Positions 46,886-57,018 of a DNA stretch of 64,000 bases are shown here, one piece after another. Within the stretch, counting starts at the first letter, position 1; every line of letters starts with the position of its first letter. The notes below the pieces were generated by a model. That model searched no databases. It was not told the DNA's origin and saw only the letters and a list, made by a program, of their open reading frames with translations. The DNA lies in assembly GCF_002288925.2 (NCBI RefSeq), contig NW_022098076.1:73902145-73966144 (forward strand), written 5' to 3'. This DNA is from Delphinapterus leucas (Eukaryota > Chordata > Mammalia > Artiodactyla > Monodontidae). Position numbers and translations under genes: made by a program.

Positions 46886-47735
46886 CACACTTATTAGAGT
46901 GGCCAAAATCTGAAACACTGATGATGTGGAACAACAGGAACTCTCATGCATTGCTGATGGGAAGGCAAAATGCACAGCCACCTTGAAAGAGAGTTGTGTG
47001 GTTTCTTACAAAACTAACCACACTATACAATCCAGGGATTGTGCTCCTTGGTATTTATGAATACCCAAATGAATTGGAAACTTATGTCTACGCAAAAACC
47101 TGCACAAGAATGTTTATAGCAGCCTTATTTATAATTGCCAAAACTTGGAAGCAACCGAGATGACCTTCAGTAAGTAAATGGATAAATAAACTCTGGTATA
47201 TCCAGACAATGGAATATTATTCAGTACTAAAAAGAAATGAACTATCAAGCCATGACGAGACACGAAGGAACCTTAAATGCATATTGCTAAGTGAAAGAAG
47301 TCAATCTAAATAGGCTACATACTGTAAGATTCCAACCATATGACATCTTGGAAAAGGCAAAACTATGGAGATAGTAGAAAGATCAGTGGTTGCCAGGCAT
47401 TGGGGAGGGAGAGATGAATAGGTGGGACACAGAGGACTTTTAGGGCATTGAAACTATTCTGTGTGATACTACAATGGTGGATATATGTTATTATACATTT
47501 GTCAAAACTCATAGAATGTACAGCACCAACAGTTAACCCTCATAAGCTGCGGACGTAGAGTGATAATGCGTCAATGTAGGTTCATCAATTGTAAAAAATG
47601 TACCACTCTGGGGTGGATGTTAATTGCCGGGGAGGCTGTGCCTGTGAGCTGCAGAAGTATATGGCAACTCTGTCTGTACTTGCTGTTCAATTTTGCTCTG
47701 AATCTAAAACCCCTTTAAAAAATACTGTTAAAAAA
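46886..47735 (+). mobile_element. L1 3' end inserted into another L1, sense
   Basis: ORF2 C-terminal text ('aacaacaggaactctcatgc', 'atggaatattattcagtact', 'caagccatgacgagacacga') plus a distinct 3' UTR ('aactatggagatagtagaaa', 'ctctggggtggatgttaatt', 'aatctaaaacccctttaaaa') ending in an A-tail at 47727-47738. The outer L1 text stops at 'aaaagacttgtaatcac' (about 46870-46886) and resumes with 'aaaagacttatacac', a diverged target duplication. Confidence 0.82.
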
Positions 47736-48117
47736 AAAAGACTTATACACAAGTATTCTTACCAGAAGTATTTGTAACAGCCAAACATGAGAAACAACCC
47801 TAACGTCCATCAACAAAATGAATAAACAAATTGTGGTATATCTGGGCGATGGACTACGACGCCACAATAAAAAGAATTATTGATACAGAAAGAGCATGAT
47901 GAGCCTCAAAATAACCATGCCGACTGAAATATGCTAGGCAAAAACAGAGTACATATTGTAAGATTCCATTTATATAATATCCGCATATGAAAGCAAATCA
48001 GTGGCTGCCTGGGATGGTGGGTTAGGGTGGGGCCCGAGGGAAGGTTACAAAGAAGAATTAGGTAACTTTGGGAATAGATTTGCTATCTCAATTGCGGTGA
48101 TGGTTTCAAAGCACGCG

Positions 48118-48170
48118 TTAGATAGACAGAAGATTGATGATAGATAGATGGATAGATAGATAGGTGATAG
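48118..48170. repeat. Short GATA tract
   Basis: Imperfect GATA/GATG units within the outer L1 3' region, probably a local expansion. Confidence 0.8.
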
Positions 48171-48530
48171 AGGTCAGAACTTATCAAACTGTGCATTTTA
48201 AATGTGTGCAGTTAATCATATGTCAGTTATACCACAATAAAGCTGCTTTTAGTTTTTTTTTTTAATTGAAAGAAATACTAAAGGAAATCAAGAATACCTA
48301 AAGGTGATTCTTGGAGAAAACAAATTAACTAAATACATTTCTGGCAAGATCAAACAAGGAAAACAAAAGAAAGAATATATAAATTCTAATATTTAAATTA
48401 GAGATTTAAAAAATTACAATATTATGCCAATAATATGAAATTTTGGTGAAAAGAAACAATTTCTAGAAGAGTATAAATTATTAAATTGAATCAAGAGGGA
48501 GTAGAAAATAAGAATAAAGCAGTAACTATT

Positions 48531-49130
48531 TGCTATGGATTGAATTATTTCCCCCCCAAAAAAGATTATGTTGAAGTCTTCACCCCCAGTACTCAGAATG
48601 TAACCTTATTTGGAAATAGGGTCTTTGTAGAGATAATCAAGTTAAAATGAGATTATTAGGGTGGATCCTAATATTATGACTAGTATCCTTTTGTTTATTT
48701 AATTTATTATTTTATACAGCAGGTTCTTATTAGTTATCCATTTTACACATATTAGTGTATACATGTCAATCCCAATCTTCCAATTCATCCCACCACCACC
48801 ACCACCACCCCCCAGCCACTTTCCCCCATTGGTGTCCATACATTTGTTCTTTACATCTGTGTCTAATTTCTCTATTTAAAATGAGGATATTTGAACACAG
48901 AGACAGACACGCACAGAGGAAAGATGATGTGAAGACATACAGGAAGAAGCATGTGAATAGAGTGATTCCATCTACCTACCAAAGAATGCCCAGGATTGCC
49001 AGCAAGCACTAGGCGCTTGAAGAACAAAGAAGTATTCTCCCTTAGAGTCTTCAGAGAGAGCATGGCCTTGCTGACACCCAGATTCCAGATTTCTGACCTC
49101 CAGAATTATGAGACAAGCAAGGGATAGATG
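48531..49130 (+). mobile_element. MaLR (MLT1-type) LTR, sense, split by an L1 fragment
   Basis: Starts TG at 48531: 'ggattgaattatttcccccc', 'gtaaccttatttggaaatag', 'ggtggatcctaatattatga' (to about 48690). Resumes after an L1 fragment at about 48875: 'atttgaacacagagacagac', 'ttctgacctccagaattatg'. Its expected 3' end (the 'aataaatttctg...' part and terminal CA) is missing. Instead the sequence passes into GATA simple repeats, so no right-hand target duplication can be read. The 85-codon frame at 48755-49012 spans the L1/LTR junction and is not a gene. Confidence 0.82.
48690..48870 (-). mobile_element. L1 3' UTR fragment inserted in the LTR, antisense
   Basis: 'attattttatacagcaggtt', 'cttattagttatccatttta', 'acatgtcaatcccaatcttc', a (CCA)n run at 48789-48810, 'cattggtgtccatacatttg'. 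Antisense cetartiodactyl-type L1 3' UTR, about 175 bp, interrupting the MaLR LTR. Confidence 0.85.
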
Positions 49131-49139
49131 ACATATGAT

Positions 49140-49752
49140 AGAGAGTTAAGAGAGAGAGAATAAGAGAGAGAGAAAGTGATAGATAGATAGATAGATCGAT
49201 AGACGATAGACTAGATAGATAGGTAGATAGATGGTAGATAGACTAGATAGATAGATAGATAGATAGACTAGATAGATGATAGACTAGATAGATGGATAGA
49301 TGATAGATAAATAGATAGATAGGTAGATAGGTAGATAGATAGATAGATAGGCTAGATAGGTAAGTAGATAGATAGATGATAGACGAGATAGATAGATGAT
49401 AGACAGACTAGATAGATAGGTGGTAGACTAGATAGATAGATGGTAGATAGACTAGATAGATAGATGATAGACTAGATAGCTAGATAGATGGATAGATGAT
49501 AGATAGATAGATAGACTAGATAGATAGATGATAGACTAGATAGCTAGATCGATGGATAGATGATAGATAGACTAGATAGGTAGATAGGTAGATAGATAGA
49601 TGATAGATAGATAGATGATAGACTAGATAGGTAGGTAGATAGATAGATGATAGACAGACGAGATAGATAGATGATAGACTAGATAGATAGATGGTAGATA
49701 GACTAGATAGATGATAGATAGATGATAGATAGATAGATAGATAGATAGATAG
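49140..49752. repeat. Long GATA-type array with higher-order structure
   Basis: About 600 bp of GATA/TAGA units, preceded by a GA-rich lead-in (49142-49180). The array is not homogeneous: GACTA, GCTA, GGTA and GATG variants recur. A composite unit beginning 'actagatagatagatgatag' starts at 49451 and 49515 (64-bp offset), and a related start lies at 49571 (56-bp offset), so longer blocks have been duplicated. A 100-codon antisense frame rich in Tyr/Leu/Ser is simply translated repeat. Confidence 0.97.
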
Positions 49753-52436
49753 GAAGTAAAATCTCTTTAAAATTACGAGTATAAAAAGCTGCATGTAGAA
49801 TAGTGCTCCCGGCACCATATCTTCTGTATAAAGTTCAAAAGCACACAGAACAAAACTTTATATTGTTTATAGATACAAATAACTATATATGTAGTGAAAG
49901 TGCAAACACAGGGGAGGAAAGATATTCAGCTTCCGAATAGCACTGTCTCTGGGAGGAAGGAAGGGGAATGGGGATAGGAAGGGTGATAAAAGGGGTTTCA
50001 ACTGTATCTGCCATATTTTGATTAAAAAAAGATAATCTGAGTGATGGGTACTTTGGTGTTCATTGTATTAGTCCCTGAACTTTCCTCAGTGTTTGAAATA
50101 GTTCATATTTTGTTACTAAAAGAAACAGCTTAGAAACTCTTTCTCCCAAGGTATATTTTACAAACCTATAAATAATTGTCTGATCTCTCCCATCACCATG
50201 AGTGTTCTAAGATTTTTACAAATCTACCTGAATGTACCTGAATGTACCCAGTTTGTTTTAGTGAATACTCAGATTTTCAGAATATTTGTTGAGGTAGCAT
50301 TTTATTAAATATTTAGCTTTATTCTTCATGACGAATATAGTGGTTTTAATTTTGCCTTCATGATAATTTTCTTTCTGGGTCATTATGTCTTATTAACTAG
50401 GAAAAGTCATCTCTACTAAACCATTCCTTCAAAAGAAAAATACTAAGATGAACACTTAGGAGGTCTGGTGTCCACCTGCGGACACACAGTGAGCAATGAA
50501 TTTCTTTGAACGTCTCAGTTTCTCTACTTTCTTTAAATCTGGTCCACCTGGAAACCAAATGAATCGTTAACTATTTACACAGAACTGAGAGTATGTTTTT
50601 AGGCCTTTGTTGATGAGTAGAACTGCAAGAAATATGAATCTTTGTCTCTCACTACACTCGCCTTCCCTTACCTCGTTGACTCAATGAGCACTTACTGATA
50701 AGTACTGAAAACTGCCATTCTACCAACCAAATGGTGGAGTTTTTGTTATTAACCTTTCTAATGACTTATACGTCATTGCTTCTCCAAGACTCATGGCACC
50801 CAGGATATCTAAATGCTTGGAAAGGCAAGGCAAGGCGAAAGGAAAGGGAAGGAAAGCTAAAATCATCCCTAATTTAAACCTCTGTCCTTTCCTCATCAGA
50901 GAGGAACCCATCAGAGATGGAACCCAGCCTTGGTACCAGCTTGTTTACAGAAGTGACTTCTTCCTCCTTTTCTTCTTTGGTCTCAAGATTTGCCAGCCTT
51001 GAATTTCTGTCTCGGTGCTGCTTTATCTTTCTAGCTGGGAAAACATAATCTCAAGTTCTCATTCAATGTTACCAGCTTCCCCTGCTTTGTCATCTTTCCC
51101 ATACTCTGTTCTTTAGCAAAAGGTGACAAGTGAGAAGATCTTCATGGGTTGCATTGATTTCCTCACACCATTCCCTGAGTTTGCTTTTCCTTGTCACAAA
51201 GACCAAGTCTTCTACAGCATCATCACCCTACCAGTGTTTCTCTGCCATATCCTCTTTGGTTCAACTGTGTCTTTAGCAACCTGATTAAATTCTTCGGCAT
51301 CCTGGCCACTTGCTAGAAGGGGCATGCCATCACAAGTCAGCATCAAATCCCTTTTGTATTTCACTTCGGAAACATAAAAACTCCTTTTCTGAACCGAGTA
51401 CCCTGCCCAGCCCTCACTTTGCACTCCCAGATCATAGACTCAGTGGGCTGGGACCTCTCTTGTGAAGATCAGCAAATGGATCAGGACTTTCTCTGAGTCT
51501 CTCTCCTAGTAGAATTTAGTTTTCTGTTATAGTGCCAAAGCATAAAGATTGGAAATCTTACATCAGTACTTACGATTATTTTCTTTATATGTAAGTAGGA
51601 AGTGCAAAAGATGTGTGCTGTTACCAAAGAAACTAATTTATAAGCTGAAATGGTATTCACAAGTGACTGAGGCCTCATATATTTACAATATAGAAAGATA
51701 ATAAGGCAGTATTAAACAGTATGTAAGCATGAGATGAGGAAAGTGACTCTGCGTATTGGGCTAATATGCATGATGGGAGGGCATGGTTCATGTCAGTTCT
51801 CCTTAAATGCTCTGATACGCCTTCTCTGCTATTTAAACTTCTCCATCTGAAGAGTCATCCAAGCTGGCCTAGGCAGTGGGTGAGAAATGCCAAATTCATG
51901 CCTCATGTGATCTATCTGTTATGTTATCTGGTAAGTTACTTGGAAACAGCAGGCATTTCATTTTTTAACAAGGGAATTGAACTGATCTATCCTGAGTTAT
52001 TTCAGTGTAAGCTTCATTTGACAATCCATGAAGATGACGCAACCCAAAGCATCTTAGTCATCTCAAGTCTTAAATTCCAAGTCACAGCAAATCCTATTTA
52101 GATGAGTTTCTATTGAAAAAAGCCAGAGAATAATTTTTTGCGGTGTATAGAACATTTTATTATTAGTTTAGTGTTTGTTGCGATAAGCTATAGAAAACTC
52201 ACCTTAAAGAAACTAATTTCTTGAGCTCTTAATTACTCTGAGATGCAACACAGCTAGGTTTCAAACTTAGTAAAAAGAATTTTAATCTCCTTTAATGCAT
52301 AGGTCAGGCTCCTAGTAAGGAAAGGTATTTGTATATAGTACTATGTTCAAGCAAATTAAAAGTCTATTTCTTAAAACTTGACACCAGCGCTGTTCACAGA
52401 ACATTCTGCCGTGATGGAAATGTTCTAATATCTATG
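49753..52436. other. Mostly unique non-coding DNA
   Basis: No gene. 49760-50130 ('ttcagcttccgaatagcact', 'atttgttactaaaagaaac') may be an old LINE 3' end but is not assignable. A 111-codon sense frame (51766-52101) has no recognisable domain. Confidence 0.35.
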
Positions 52437-52565
52437 CTGTCCAAGATGGTAGCCACTAACACTGGAAATGAAGCTAGTGAGACTGAGGAACTGAGTTTTT
52501 TATATTAGTTTTAATTTATTCTGATTTTAATAGCTACGTTGGCTGGTGGCTACCATATTGGACAG
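52437..52565. mobile_element. hAT-like MITE (MER3-type) with inverted repeats
   Basis: About 129 bp with 20-bp inverted ends: 'ctgtccaagatggtagccac' (52437-52456) and 'gtggctaccatattggacag' (52546-52565), 19 of 20 positions complementary. The interior includes 'gaggaactgagttttttata'. I recognise the type as a non-autonomous hAT-Charlie-related element; the family name is tentative. No coding capacity. Confidence 0.8.
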
Positions 52566-52912
52566 AGCACACTAAGTGAAATAAATTAGGTTTAAGTCTT
52601 TAATTTATTATTAATAGTAGTACTATAACTGAGAATGAAAATATCACAGCAACTTTTACAGAAAATTTCACTGTATTTTCCATTGATTTCCCCAGGTAAC
52701 ACTCTGAGGTCAAGGGCATAACTATTATCATCATCCCCATGGCATGTGAGGAAACTGATGCTCTCAGATATGTGTCATGATTTCAGTGAACTGTAACTCA
52801 AACTACTCATTCTTTCCACCAAACTGCATGAGAAACCATGGAAGAATATGGGGACCTCCATGGAGCTTACCAGTAGGCTTCTCTGAAATAAACCTTAAGA
52901 AACTTGGGAAGG

Positions 52913-52966
<54 letters not shown>

Positions 52967-53820
52967 AAAACTATACAGGCCAACACTGGATATTGTTACA
53001 AGTAAAGATTTAGGTCAAATTTTGCACAGGCATGTTCCATTGGTGCCAAAGTTCATCTTATTGAGTTTCCAACATGGGTGGGGCCCAAAATAAGACACAC
53101 ACGTTGTTGCTCTGTCAGCACTCTGCAACCCATAGATTTTGTTTTTTCTGCTTTCTCTGTCTGTCTGTCTCTCTTTTCCATTGTTTGTGCCATTTTTTTC
53201 TCTCTGTGTCATGTGACTTCAGGTCAGAAACTTTCTATATTAAAATGGTAATTCTTATATAACAATCTAATAAAGCATTGGTAACAATAACAGATTTTCT
53301 TTGTGTTTAGAAAATGTGATGGAACTCATAAGGAGAAAAATCCATCTTCTTTTTAAAATTAGCATAATGAAATATATTAAATTGAGTATGTATGGTGGGT
53401 AGTAGCTCAGAGGAAAATGAATTGCATATTCTAGTGTCTAGTCAGTTTGCAGACATATTAATGAAGACCCTAGAATCTGTTTTTGTGATAAGCCTGTGCG
53501 CAGCAGGTACTCTGCTAGAGAAATGGGACCCATGTCACTGAGAAAGACTCTGATACTGCTGAACAGCTTATGTTTTATACATTTACATTGGAAAGGCAAA
53601 CTTTTAAATTGGCCCATCTAAAACCTAAGACTGTGGTTTCGTGGATTCTTGATAATTGAAAACACTGCTTCAGGGCACTAAATCCACCTCTTCTGGGCTC
53701 TTTGCCATAACACATTCCAATCTGAAAACACTTGTTTTAAAAGAAACCTCTTATACAAAGGCAGTAGAAAAGGGAGACAGAGAGGAAGAAAAATAATTAT
53801 CAATATATTATAGAAACATA
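52566..53820. other. Unique non-coding DNA with MIR trace and (GA)n
   Basis: 52660-52775 ('actctgaggtcaagggcata', 'attatcatcatccccatggc') resembles antisense MIR. No gene seen. Confidence 0.4.
52918..52962. repeat. (GA)n microsatellite
   Basis: About 22 nearly pure GA units. Confidence 0.95.
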
Positions 53821-54061
53821 CCTGTCACTTGCTAAAATACACTTGGCTCAGTTTGCCCCTCTGCTAATATCATTACAGAGCTCCAAATAATACTTAAGCT
53901 TCCTAAACCACCCCATCCTGCTTTGCAAACAGTAGAGGAAGAAAGCCACCTGAGCCGGCAGGACTGGGGCCACTAACTGTCCATTTCCACCAGTGAACAC
54001 AAGTTTGTAAACCCAGGGAGCCTGGCTCAGGGCACTTTCTGCAGCAGTCACAACGCCAGCA
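53821..54061 (-). other. Unique block of non-repeat DNA, possible conserved element
   Basis: Even base composition, no repeat signature, and a minus-strand open frame of 72 codons (54066-53848, MFAGVVTAAESALSQAPWVY...) ending just before an L1 insertion. The peptide text is less biased than neighbouring random frames, but no domain is recognised and no splice sites can be proved. Could be a conserved non-coding element or chance. Confidence 0.2.
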
Positions 54062-54650
54062 AACATTGCTTTTTGTTTTTTGTTTTTGTTTTTATGGAAG
54101 TATAGTTGATTTACGATGCAGTGTTAAATTCTACTGTACAGCAAAGTGACTCAGTTACACACACACATATATATGTACATTCTTTTTCATATTCTTTTCC
54201 ACTATGGTTTATCACTGCGTACTGAATATAGCCCCCTATGCTCTACAGTAGGACCTTGTTGTTTATCCATTCTACATATAATAGTTTACATCTGCTAACC
54301 CCAACCTCCTGTTCCATCCCTCTCCCTACACCCTCCCCCTTGGTAACCACAAGTCTGTCCTCTATGTCCCTGAGTCTGTTTCGATTTCGTAGACACATCC
54401 ATTTGTGCCATATTTTAGATTCCACATGTAAGTGATATCATATGGTATTTGTCTTTCTTTTTCCAACTTACTTCACTTAGTATGATAATCTCTAGTTGCA
54501 TCCATGTTGCTGCAAATGGCATCATTTCATTTTTTTTATGGCTGAGTAATATTCCATTGTATATATGCACCACATCTTCTTTTCCGTTCAGCTGTTGATG
54601 GACATTTAGGTTGTTTCCATGTCTTGGATGTTGTGAATAGCAGTGAGCAT
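54062..54650 (-). mobile_element. L1 3' end, antisense, 5'-truncated
   Basis: T-rich tail, then 'agttgatttacgatgcagtg', 'actctacagtaggacctt'-type text, 'ccttggtaaccacaagtctg', 'attttagattccacatgtaa', 'tatggctgagtaatattcca', 'gatggacatttaggttgttt', ending in antisense ORF2 C-terminal sequence near 54648. Possible short target duplication 'cattg' plus T-rich sequence at both ends. Cetartiodactyl-type L1. Confidence 0.88.
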
Positions 54651-54999
54651 TGTTTTTAACTCAGATGGCTGGCATGCACTGCCACCATGATAAAGATTGT
54701 TAAATACTGAGAAAAATAGTACAAATTTTCCAGGCAGAAAGATTTTTAAAAGAATACTTAGGAAGAATTTACAGTTTTTATTGGAAATACTGGCAAAACA
54801 GAACCACATGGGCTATATAAATATTATGCATGCTGCTTTGGAGGTGGAGATAGAAATCAATTGCCAAATGGATTAAATCCCTCTTCTTTGTTATTTATTT
54901 TTATTGATTTCAGTTAATGAAAAATATAGGAAATTTAATATTTTGCAAAGTTAGAATCTTTTTAATAAAAGAGAGAGAAACACTAACACAATTGCGGTT
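54651..54999. other. Unique non-coding DNA
   Basis: Nothing recognised. Confidence 0.4.
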
Positions 55000-55520
55000 T
55001 CAGTTGGAATTTTTTCTATACCCTTCCCCAAACCCTTTTCCGTCCCTTCCTGAAAAATATAATTATTTTCATGAAATGGATATTCTCCATTTGATACTTG
55101 TATTTTTTTCACTAAATACGTACATAGCCATAAATACTATTGTGGTCTTTTAAACCCAACATCATTCTGTAACTATCCTTCTGCAACTAGATTTTTGTTG
55201 TTCCATTTTATGTTTGAGGAATGGATCCACCTTGATAATACGACACTAGTTCATTCATTTTAATTGCTGGATGGCGTTTCGTTGTAAGAGTACACCATCA
55301 TTTATCCATTCACTCTTCTGTTGATGGGCTATTTTGATTTTGTGTCACTGCCAACAATGTCACAGTGAACATGCCTGCAGGTCTCTCCTTGTGTACATTA
55401 AGAGGGTTTCTCTCCTAGTGCTTAGAATTGCTGGGTTCCAGGGAAGGCACATCTTCAGTGTTACTAGATCTAGATATTGCCAAATGCTCTCCAAAATGGT
55501 TATTCGGTTTTTTCCATATT
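55000..55520 (-). repeat. Old L1 ORF2 C-terminal/3' relic, antisense
   Basis: 'acatagccataaatactatt', 'ggatccaccttgataatacg', 'catcatttatccattcactc', 'tcttctgttgatgggctatt', 'attgccaaatgctctccaaa' match the antisense L1 ORF2 C-terminal region. Much more diverged than the L1 at 54.1-54.6 kb. Confidence 0.75.
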
Positions 55521-55524
55521 TGCC

Positions 55525-56040
55525 TTATATTCTGTTCTCAACACAGTAGCCAGAGTGACTCTATTAAAACATGTCACATAATGTCACCTTCTACTCAAAA
55601 CCTGCATTGTCTCCCCATTATGCTCCAAATGGCCTACAAGACCCTAACTGATCTCTTCCCACCCCTGTCAGGCCCCTCCCCCACATAGGGTCTTTGTTCT
55701 GGCTGTTTGCTCTGCCTAAGGGCTCTTCTCCCAGACTCTGCAGAATTCTTCACCTTCTTCAAGACTTTGTTAAACTTTACCCTAACAATGAAACTTACTG
55801 TGACTACCTTCTCACATACCCAATCTCTGTTTTCTTGCTTGTTTTTTTTCTTTCATAGTACCAATACCCTTATAATGCATTGTATAACTTGCTAGAATAA
55901 ATTAACCAGTGTCTCATCCTCTTTGTAGGATGTCAGCCCCAGGAGGGCAGGAATCTTTGTTGTATTCACTGAGGTACCCTAAGCACCTACAACAGTGTCT
56001 GATACATGGTAGACATTCAGTTGATATCTAGGAAATGTGA
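55525..56040 (+). repeat. L2 3' end relic
   Basis: 'gccagagtgactctattaaa', 'tggcctacaagaccctaact', 'gggctcttctcccagactct', 'gatgtcagccccaggagggc' and 'aacagtgtctgatacatggt' give a long, well-ordered L2 match. Confidence 0.9.
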
Positions 56041-56154
56041 CTTGTGTACTTTTATGATTCTACATTACGCTTTGCAGGGTGTTATCTGAAAAGGACTTAT
56101 GATAATTTTATTGGTAATGTATGGGGACTTTGATTTGAGAAAGAATTAAAATTC

Positions 56155-56295
56155 AGTCCTTACTCAGAATATGAGCTTCTTATGGACAGGGACCAGGTCT
56201 GTCTTTTTACCACTGTATCCTTAATGCCAAGATCAATGCCTGGCACATAGCAGGTACTCAATAAATGCTTGCCTAATGAATGAACAAATGAACAG
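56155..56295 (+). repeat. Second L2 3' end relic
   Basis: 'atatgagcttcttatggaca', 'gggaccaggtctgtcttttt', 'gcctggcacatagcaggtac', 'tcaataaatgcttgcctaat'. Good match to the terminal part of L2, close behind the previous copy. Confidence 0.88.
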
Positions 56296-56529
56296 AGGTT
56301 GATTGAGAAGCTGATCCCACAACTTGGAAGCTGATTATATTAGAAGTTAACAGATACGTGATTCAGACATGCCCATCAGACAAAACAAGCAACTGACACT
56401 TCCAACTTCTAAATGTATCCATTGGGCCATAAATTGCCCTTCTTGGGAATATTTTCCTCTTAAAAGCTCCTCTGTAAAATCTGATTGAGGAAGTGAAAGA
56501 TGGAAATTTGCTAAGTTGAACATACCTTA

Positions 56530-56695
56530 GTAGAATATTTCTCATATTTGACTGATGATAAGAATCTCTCAAGGGTGTCTGCTAAAAATACAGATACCTG
56601 GACCTAATCTCTAAATCAGAATCTCCAGGGTGGAATCCTGAGAACAACTCCCATGAATTTTTATGACCAGGTGAGTCAGGGAAACAAAACCTTAG
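56530..56695 (+). repeat. MER5-type hAT relic
   Basis: 'gataagaatctctcaagggt', 'acagatacctggacctaatc', 'aaatcagaatctccagggtg', 'gaatttttatgaccaggtga' follow the MER5 order ('...tcagaatc...'). Confidence 0.65.
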
Positions 56696-56780
56696 TAAAG
56701 GGGATCCATTTGCATGGCAAAGAACAATATAGTGCCTGAAACATCAACAGGAGACAGTGCCTGCTGATAACTGTGTTCAA

Positions 56781-57018
56781 AATAATAGTTGAGGGCTTCC
56801 CTGGTGGCGCAGTGGTTGAGAGTCCGCCTGCCGATGCAGGGGACACAGGTTCGTGTCCCGGTCCGGGAAGATCCCACATGCCGCAGAGCGGCTGGGCCCG
56901 TGAGCCATGGCCGATGGGCCTGCGCGTCCGGAGCCTGTGCTCCGCAACGGGAGAGGCCACAACAGTGAGAGGCCCACATACCACAAAAAATAAATAAATA
57001 AATAACAATAATAGTTGA
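56781..57018 (+). mobile_element. Short CHR SINE with 12-bp target duplications
   Basis: Body 56793-57006, head 'ggcttccctggtggcgcagt', 'gggaagatcccacatgccgc', 'gagaggccacaacagtgaga', and a tail that has become (TAAA)n. Perfect duplications 'aataatagttga' at 56781-56792 and 57007-57018. Confidence 0.95.

Larger units (their letters stand above)
44640..48530 (+). mobile_element. Mosaic of old sense L1 sequence, split by two SINEs and another L1
   Basis: Sense L1 material over nearly 4 kb. ORF1 C-terminal-domain text ('KILKTVRKKKRDYLQRKTN', from about 45785) is followed after a deletion by ORF2 text (from about 46030; 'FSPNWCVDSTQFHSKFQQG' across 46270-46545 once the SINE is removed). ORF2 continues to 46885, resumes at about 47736, and ends in a 3' UTR ('gtcagttataccacaataaa') near 48245. 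48250-48530 is another ORF2 piece from the RT-upstream region and may be a separate insertion or a rearranged part. Everything is non-functional. Confidence 0.75.

Noticed and set aside
49140..49752. CRISPR-like array
   Set aside because: Units are 4 bp with no constant-length spacers, and the host is a mammal; this is a microsatellite/minisatellite.
49516..49818. 100-codon minus-strand open frame rich in Ser, Tyr, Leu and Ile
   Set aside because: It is a direct translation of the GATA array; the tetranucleotide rarely makes stops in this frame.
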